From Bryobacterales bacterium (GTDB lineage Bacteria; Acidobacteriota; Terriglobia; Bryobacterales; Bryobacteraceae), in the NCBI GenBank assembly GCA_003142355.1, contig PLMF01000390.1, positions 5,981 to 14,070 of the forward strand: DNA of 8,090 bases, written 5' to 3'. The notes under the pieces are model-generated. The model did not search any database and was not told where the DNA came from. It saw only the letters and a list, made by a program, of their open reading frames with translations. Shown here in pieces: positions 4,295-8,090 of this stretch. Within the stretch, counting starts at the first letter, position 1. Each line of letters opens with the position of its first letter. A program made the translations under genes and the position numbers.

Positions 4295-6040
4295 ATGGAA
4301 CCTGCCCACAGTACAGCCAGGACCCCCGGTGCCGATTTTCAGCTCGGCGAATGGCTGGTTCAGCCGGGCCTCGGCCGCATTTCCGGCGCCAGGGGGACAG
4401 TGCACCTGAGGCCGCTCCTGGCTGACCTGCTGATGCTTCTCGCGCGCAATCGGGGCCAGGTCGTCTCAAAAGAGGAAATCGCGCAGACGGTCTGGGGCAG
4501 GCGGTATCTGAGCGAGTCGTCGCTGACGCGCGTAATGGCCGAACTGCGCGGACTCCTCGGAGATAGCAGTCACTCACCTCGCTTCATCGAGACCATCCCG
4601 AAACGAGGCTATCGCCTACTGCCTGGCAGCGCCGCACCCGCGGTTGAACCGGCCGGCCGCCGCAAGCTCCGCCTGGCGGCGCTGCCTTTCGAAAATCTTA
4701 GCGGCGATCCGAACCAGGAGTACTTCAGCGACGGCATGACGGAGGAGATGATTGGCTGCCTGGCGGACCTCGCGCCCGATCGGCTCGCCGTTATCGCACG
4801 TACCTCCTCGATGCACTACAAGGGCAGCCGAAAGGGCGTCGCGGAAATCGCCGGTGAATTGAATTTGGACTATGTTCTCGAAGGCAGCGTCCGCCAGGCG
4901 GGCAGCCGCGTTCGTATCAGCGCACAACTCATTCGCGCCAACGATCAGACGCACCTCTGGTCCAAGGTTTACGACTCGGAGTTGCGCGACATACTCTCCT
5001 TGCAGACGGAAGTTGCGCAGGCGATTGCGCGAGAGATGGACATTGCCGGCCCCCAACTCGCGATAACATCTGCCGTAGACCCTGAAGTTCACGACGCTTA
5101 TCTGCGCGGCCTCTACGCATTCAGCAAACTCAATCCCGAGAGCCTGCGCACCGCGGCGGAGTGCTTCGAATTGGCGATATCCAAGAATCCCGCATTCACG
5201 CCGGCCCTCGCGCGACTCGCCGGGACGTACTCGTACGCCGGCTACTTCGGCTATGCTCCGCCGCGGGAATCGTTCCCAAAAGCGGAAGCGGCTGCCAAAC
5301 GCGCTCTGGAACTCGATGATGCCATCCCCGACGCGCACCACGCAATGGCTTTCGTCGACTGGTGGCACTATTGGGACCTTGCCGCCGCCGAGCGTGAGCT
5401 CGAGCGTGCCATCGCCTTAAGTCCGAACTTCGCGCCCGGCCATTTCGGTCTCGCTCTTTTCCTCGGCTCCATGAAAGAGGATCATGTCCGGGCAGCGGCT
5501 GAAGCTGCTCTGGCACGGAGCCTCGATCCACTCTCGATCGGTGTCCGCGCCGGCATGGGATGGCTGCTCTACTGGTCCCGTGAGCATGAGCGCGCGATTG
5601 CGTACGGGCGGGAGACCTTGGAAATGGACCCGAATTCCCCGCTCGCCTACTACTTGATCGGACACTCCGCCACGGTCAGTTCGAAGCACGCGGAGGCCAT
5701 CGCCGCCCTTGAGGAATCCACAAGACGCTTTGGCGACCCGTTCTCGCTTTCATATCTCGCCATGGCGTACGGTTTTGCCTCCGAATCCGCGAAAGCGCAC
5801 AAGGTGGTCGCCCGTCTTGAAGCTCTGGCCGCATCGCGCCCCCTGCCGCCAATCTGTCTCGCCTGGGCCAGCCTGGGGCTGGGCGATCCCGAGGCAACGC
5901 TCGACTATCTGGAACAAGCTTATGCTGGGCACGATGCACAGGTTCTGTGGCTTCGCGTTTCCTCGGTGTACGATTGCCTCCGCGCGCATCCCCGTTTCCG
6001 CCGGCTTCTCGCGCGCTTGCCCCTGCCGCCGCGAGGCTAG
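4295..6040 (+). CDS. Winged-helix transcription regulator with TPR repeats (CadC/OmpR-like DNA-binding domain)
   Basis: A 581-aa cytoplasmic regulator with three parts. Residues 14-110 form an OmpR/PhoB-type winged helix (Trans_reg_C): strands FQLGEWLVQP and VHLRP, helix LLADLLMLLARNRGQVVSKE, recognition helix SESSLTRVMAELRGLLGD, and wing FIETIPKRGYRLLP. Residues 124-250 form an alpha/beta domain beginning LRLAALPFENLSGDPNQEYF and including LDYVLEGSVRQAGSRVRISA, seen after such DNA-binding domains and in FlgO-like or adenylate-cyclase-associated proteins. Residues about 265-575 are TPR-like helical pairs (for example AAAKRALELDDAIPDAHHAM and AERELERAIALSPNFAPGHF). No membrane helix links the parts, unlike CadC. 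Family members are thought to bind DNA and sense partners through the TPRs; the target here is unknown. The ATG at 4295 is favoured by the -10 box just before it. The gene is monocistronic as far as can be seen. Confidence 0.94.
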   Translation: MEPAHSTARTPGADFQLGEWLVQPGLGRISGARGTVHLRPLLADLLMLLARNRGQVVSKEEIAQTVWGRRYLSESSLTRVMAELRGLLGDSSHSPRFIETIPKRGYRLLPGSAAPAVEPAGRRKLRLAALPFENLSGDPNQEYFSDGMTEEMIGCLADLAPDRLAVIARTSSMHYKGSRKGVAEIAGELNLDYVLEGSVRQAGSRVRISAQLIRANDQTHLWSKVYDSELRDILSLQTEVAQAIAREMDIAGPQLAITSAVDPEVHDAYLRGLYAFSKLNPESLRTAAECFELAISKNPAFTPALARLAGTYSYAGYFGYAPPRESFPKAEAAAKRALELDDAIPDAHHAMAFVDWWHYWDLAAAERELERAIALSPNFAPGHFGLALFLGSMKEDHVRAAAEAALARSLDPLSIGVRAGMGWLLYWSREHERAIAYGRETLEMDPNSPLAYYLIGHSATVSSKHAEAIAALEESTRRFGDPFSLSYLAMAYGFASESAKAHKVVARLEALAASRPLPPICLAWASLGLGDPEATLDYLEQAYAGHDAQVLWLRVSSVYDCLRAHPRFRRLLARLPLPPRG

Positions 6041-6108
6041 TCTGCCTCAAACTGCCCGTTTCTCCGCAGATTGTGTAGAACGGCGATACTCGAACAATCA
6101 TAGTGTAG

Positions 6109-6296
6109 TGCGGCGCAAGAAATGCGCCTTATCCACTCCCGACAGATCGTCGCGCTCAGTCCGTGGAGCGACCTTTTAGGTTGCCACGTCGGCGTCCATG
6201 CCGACGTTTATTAAGGAATGCCGGTAGGAATACCGGCATGGTAGGCGAAACGCCTGCTCCACGGCGCATTGGATAAGATGCATCATCTGCGCCGCA
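6109..6296. repeat. 188-bp inverted-repeat element with internal hairpins (MITE/REP-like)
   Basis: The ends form a terminal inverted repeat: 6109-6135 matches the reverse complement of 6270-6296 at 21 of 27 positions, with perfect blocks TGCGGCGCA at the tip and CTTATCCA at the inner end. Further in, CCGTGGAGC (6161-6169) pairs perfectly with GCTCCACGG (6256-6264). The centre holds three hairpins: 8-bp arms at 6186-6193/6200-6207, 9-bp arms at 6218-6226/6231-6239, and 5-bp arms at 6243-6247/6251-6255. No open frame of interest lies inside and no clear target duplication is seen. It could be a non-autonomous element or a composite of extragenic palindromes. It separates the TPR regulator from the efflux operon. 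Confidence 0.55.
6149..6177 (+). terminator. Weak possible intrinsic terminator of the winged-helix/TPR gene
   Basis: GTCG-cg-CTC (6149-6157) pairs with GAGCGAC (6166-6172), a 7-bp stem with a 2-nt bulge and an 8-nt loop, followed by CTTTT (6173-6177). It lies 108 bp past the stop codon and within the inverted-repeat element, so termination may only be a by-product of that element. Confidence 0.25.
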
Positions 6297-6308
6297 GACC
6301 AATAGTTT

Positions 6309-6320
6309 GGGCGCGCGCCC
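6309..6320. repeat. 12-bp GC palindrome
   Basis: GGGCGCGCGCCC is a perfect palindrome in the 154 bp between the inverted-repeat element and the TetR-family gene. It lies about 80 bp upstream of the -35 box. In GC-rich DNA it may be chance; a regulatory role is possible but unsupported. The rest of 6321-6397 shows nothing recognisable. Confidence 0.3.
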
Positions 6321-6397
6321 GATCCGATTCCGCAGTGAGAAGCCATCCCGACCCGTGCCGCGCGGTCCTTTCGCCGAAAAGTTCCTGTAATTGCCCC

Positions 6398-6425
6398 TTG
6401 ACATTCCTCCTATCAGTCGTATAAT
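6398..6425 (+). promoter_or_regulatory. Consensus sigma-70 promoter of the TetR-TolC operon
   Basis: TTGACA (6398-6403) and TATAAT (6420-6425) both match the consensus exactly and are 16 bp apart. The transcript would start near 6432, giving a leader of about 18 nt to the ATG at 6451. A promoter this strong would normally need repression, which fits the palindrome just downstream and the TetR-type regulator encoded first. Confidence 0.85.
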
Positions 6426-6446
6426 ACAATTGTTTGATTCAATCAA
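6426..6446. promoter_or_regulatory. Palindromic operator candidate for the TetR-family regulator
   Basis: TTGATT-C-AATCAA (6434-6446) is a perfect inverted repeat with 6-bp arms, directly preceded by the 8-bp palindrome ACAATTGT (6426-6433). They start right after the -10 box and cover the expected transcription start. Binding here would block initiation, the usual mode of autorepression for TetR-family proteins. That the TetR-family gene product is the binder is inferred from position. Confidence 0.65.
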
Positions 6447-6450
6447 TCGA

Positions 6451-7071
6451 ATGACCGAAACAAAGCAAAAAATCTTGGACACGGCGGAACGGTTGTTCGG
6501 CGATCAGGGATATGCCGCCACGTCGCTGCGGCACATCATCGCGGATGCCGGGGTCAATTTGGCGGCTATCCATTACCACTATGGGTCCAAGGAAGAGCTT
6601 TTGGATGAAGTGGTTATGCGGAAAGCGGGGCCCGTGAACGCAGAGCGGCTGGCGCTCCTGGACCGGTATGAGGCGGAAGCCGGATCGGGGCCGCTGGCTG
6701 TGGAAAAGGTACTGGAGGCGTTTCTGGCGCCGGTCTTCTCGGGAGCGGATCGCAGACCGCAGTTCGTGAGGCTGATGGGGCGGATGTATGGCGAGGGTCT
6801 TATGACCATGATCGCGGGAAGGCATTTTCAGCCCACGGTGACTCGTTTCATCGAAGCCTTTCGCCGGGCTTTGCCGGACCTGCCGAACGAGGAATTGCTC
6901 TGGCGAATCCACTTCATGATCGGGACCATGGCGCATGCCCTGTTCGGGCCACCGAACCCGCGTCTGGGAGTGGAATCGCCTCCGCTGGACGCCCAGAGCG
7001 TGGTTCAGCGACTGGTGGCCTTCTTGGGAGCTGGTTTCCGGGCGCGAGCGGCGGGAAGCGAGGAGAAGTAG
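6451..7071 (+). CDS. TetR/AcrR-family transcriptional repressor
   Basis: A 206-aa helical repressor. The N-terminal domain is typical: TETKQKILDTAERLFGDQGY (residues 2-21), then the helix-turn-helix TSLRHIIADAGVNLAAIHYH (24-43) and YGSKEEL (44-50). The remaining residues form the ligand-binding and dimerisation domain; the VNLAAIHYHYGSKEEL form and the C-terminal part recall PsrA/CecR-type members, but the ligand cannot be read. The ATG at 6451 is preferred over an in-frame TTG at 6391, because 6391 lies upstream of the promoter -35 box. No Shine-Dalgarno precedes the ATG. The stop TAG (7069-7071) directly abuts the ATG of the TolC-family gene, so the product most likely controls that efflux operon and itself through the palindrome at 6434-6446. 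Confidence 0.95.
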   Translation: MTETKQKILDTAERLFGDQGYAATSLRHIIADAGVNLAAIHYHYGSKEELLDEVVMRKAGPVNAERLALLDRYEAEAGSGPLAVEKVLEAFLAPVFSGADRRPQFVRLMGRMYGEGLMTMIAGRHFQPTVTRFIEAFRRALPDLPNEELLWRIHFMIGTMAHALFGPPNPRLGVESPPLDAQSVVQRLVAFLGAGFRARAAGSEEK

Positions 7072-8090
7072 ATGAAATTGGCGTGGATATTGTGCGCGGT
7101 GCAGGTGGCTTCGGCGGCGGGGCCAATCGAGTTGAGCTTGAAACGCGCGGTGGAAGTGGCGGTGTCGCCCGAGGGCAACACCAAGATCCAGCTTTCGGGC
7201 GAGGCGCTGAAGCAGGCGCAATCGCGGTCGGCGCAGGCGCGCGCGGCGCTGTTGCCGGATTTGGAAGCGTCCCTCACCGACCGGGACCAGACGGCCAACT
7301 TGGCGGCCATGGGCATCCATATCAGCGTGCCCATTCCGGGCTTTCAGTTCCCGACCTTCGTGGGCCCCTTCACCACCATGGACGCGCGCGCCACCGTTAC
7401 CCAGAGCGTGTTCGATTTCAGCTCAATCAAACGTTTCCAGGCGTCGAAGGTGGGGGTTTCGGCGGCCCGCTCGGATATCGATAGCACCGAAGAGCAGGTG
7501 GCGGCGCAGGTGGCGCGCGCCTACCTGGCGGCGGTTCGCGCCGACGCCGATGTCGAGACCGCGCAGTCCGACGTGACGCTCGCCGAGGCGGTGTTAAAGC
7601 AGGCGGAGAACCAAAAGGCCGCCGGCACGGGAACCGGCATCGAGATCACGCGCGCCAAAGTGCAGCTTGCCAACGACCGCCAGCGGCTGCTGGTGGCCGG
7701 AAACCAGCGGACCAGCGCGCGGCTGCAATTGATGCGCGTCATGGGGCTGCGGCTCGATACCGAGTTGGAATTGACCGACAAGCTGGCCTACGTGCCGGTG
7801 GACGCCGTCACCATCGAGCAGGCCAGGGCGCAGGCGCTGAAAGAGCGGCCGGATCTGAAGGCACAGCAGGAGCGGGAAGCCAACGCACGCATAGCGGCCA
7901 GCGCCACCAAAATGGAGCGGCTGCCATCGGTCGCGGCCTTCGGCGATTACGGTTCCATCGGCCCCGGCTTCGACAATGCGCTGCCCACGCGCACCTATGG
8001 GATCTCGCTGCGGGTGCCCGTATTCGATGGAGGCCGGCGCGACGCGCGGCGCGCGGAATCGGCCTCGCAATATCGCTCCGAGAAAGTGCG
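7072..8090 (+). CDS. TolC-family outer-membrane efflux protein (runs off right edge)
   Basis: Outer-membrane channel of a tripartite exporter (OEP family), working with a periplasmic adaptor and an inner-membrane pump, probably encoded further right. About 340 residues are visible (full length usually 420-500). A short signal peptide, MKLAWILCAVQVASA, is followed by AG and the mature start IELSLKRAVEVAV. Typical features: long Ala/Gln/Glu/Arg-rich helices, TVTQSVFDFSSIKRFQASKV at the first beta-barrel entry, AARAYLAAV-like and EITRAKVQLANDRQRL helices, the MGLRLDTELELTD inter-repeat segment, and in the second repeat YGISLRVPVFDGGRRDARRA. The ATG at 7072 follows the TetR-gene stop without a gap, and AGGAG (7061-7065) lies 6 nt upstream within the end of that gene, so translation is coupled. 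Substrate unknown. Confidence 0.95.
   Translation, partial: MKLAWILCAVQVASAAGPIELSLKRAVEVAVSPEGNTKIQLSGEALKQAQSRSAQARAALLPDLEASLTDRDQTANLAAMGIHISVPIPGFQFPTFVGPFTTMDARATVTQSVFDFSSIKRFQASKVGVSAARSDIDSTEEQVAAQVARAYLAAVRADADVETAQSDVTLAEAVLKQAENQKAAGTGTGIEITRAKVQLANDRQRLLVAGNQRTSARLQLMRVMGLRLDTELELTDKLAYVPVDAVTIEQARAQALKERPDLKAQQEREANARIAASATKMERLPSVAAFGDYGSIGPGFDNALPTRTYGISLRVPVFDGGRRDARRAESASQYRSEKV

Noticed and set aside
4616..5368. 250-codon minus-strand frame inside the winged-helix/TPR gene
   Set aside because: The opposite strand has continuous domain-level similarity over 581 residues; the minus frame has none.
6121..6277. Crossing pair AATGCGCC (6121-6128) with GGCGCATT (6263-6270) as a pseudoknot
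   Set aside because: It conflicts with the nested pairing of the 188-bp element and can be explained by chance or by repeat slippage; kept only as a note.
6391..6450. Upstream TTG start extending the TetR-family protein by 20 residues
   Set aside because: The extension would begin upstream of the consensus -35 and would translate the promoter and operator; TetR-type proteins begin just before the KQKILDTAERLF helix.
6439..7320. 293-codon open frame on the minus strand opposite the TetR-family and TolC-family genes
   Set aside because: It spans two genes with clear families and has no recognisable domain; its composition (Arg, His, Gln rich) is that of an antisense shadow.

Overview
GC-rich bacterial chromosome segment from a Gram-negative organism (it encodes a TolC-type outer-membrane protein). 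The style fits Acidobacteriota, perhaps the Solibacter/Bryobacter group: a winged-helix plus TPR regulator without a membrane segment, arrays of small hairpins between genes, and stacked toxin-antitoxin (TA) pairs. The taxonomic placement is inference; no rRNA or marker search was possible.

Layout. (1) 1-434, minus: N-terminal part of leucyl-tRNA synthetase, running off the left edge. (2) 435-563: short gap with two tandem hairpins. (3) 564-1415, minus: intact endonuclease IV (nfo) with a TTG start. (4) 1416-2634: a 1.2-kb segment with a canonical mazEF pair pointing away from nfo and a decayed small gene. (5) 2635-2733, minus: a second, truncated copy of the first 33 codons of nfo, with an ATG start. 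(6) 2750-3465, minus: a Phd/YefM-type antitoxin and PIN-domain toxin pair whose end lies 16 bp before the truncated nfo start. (7) 3704-4234, plus: a small secreted protein of unknown function. (8) 4295-6040, plus: a 581-aa winged-helix/TPR regulator, probably on a leaderless or nearly leaderless mRNA. (9) 6041-6450: a gene-free stretch with a 188-bp inverted-repeat element containing three hairpins, then a consensus sigma-70 promoter and palindromic operator. (10) 6451-7071 and 7072-8090, plus: a TetR-family regulator followed at once by a TolC-family efflux protein that runs off the right edge, the start of a self-regulated efflux operon.

The most interesting structure is 1317-2733. The mazEF segment is flanked by 99-bp direct repeats that are both the 5' end of nfo. 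The copies differ at seven positions, mostly silent, and share a perfect 27-bp core at the outer end. This is what an islet would leave if it integrated in the 5' part of nfo and supplied a replacement 5' end: nfo is restored with a new promoter, ribosome-binding site and TTG start, while the old ATG-started 5' end stays behind the phd-PIN operon. No integrase is present, so this remains a hypothesis. The second noteworthy structure is the MITE-like element at 6109-6296.
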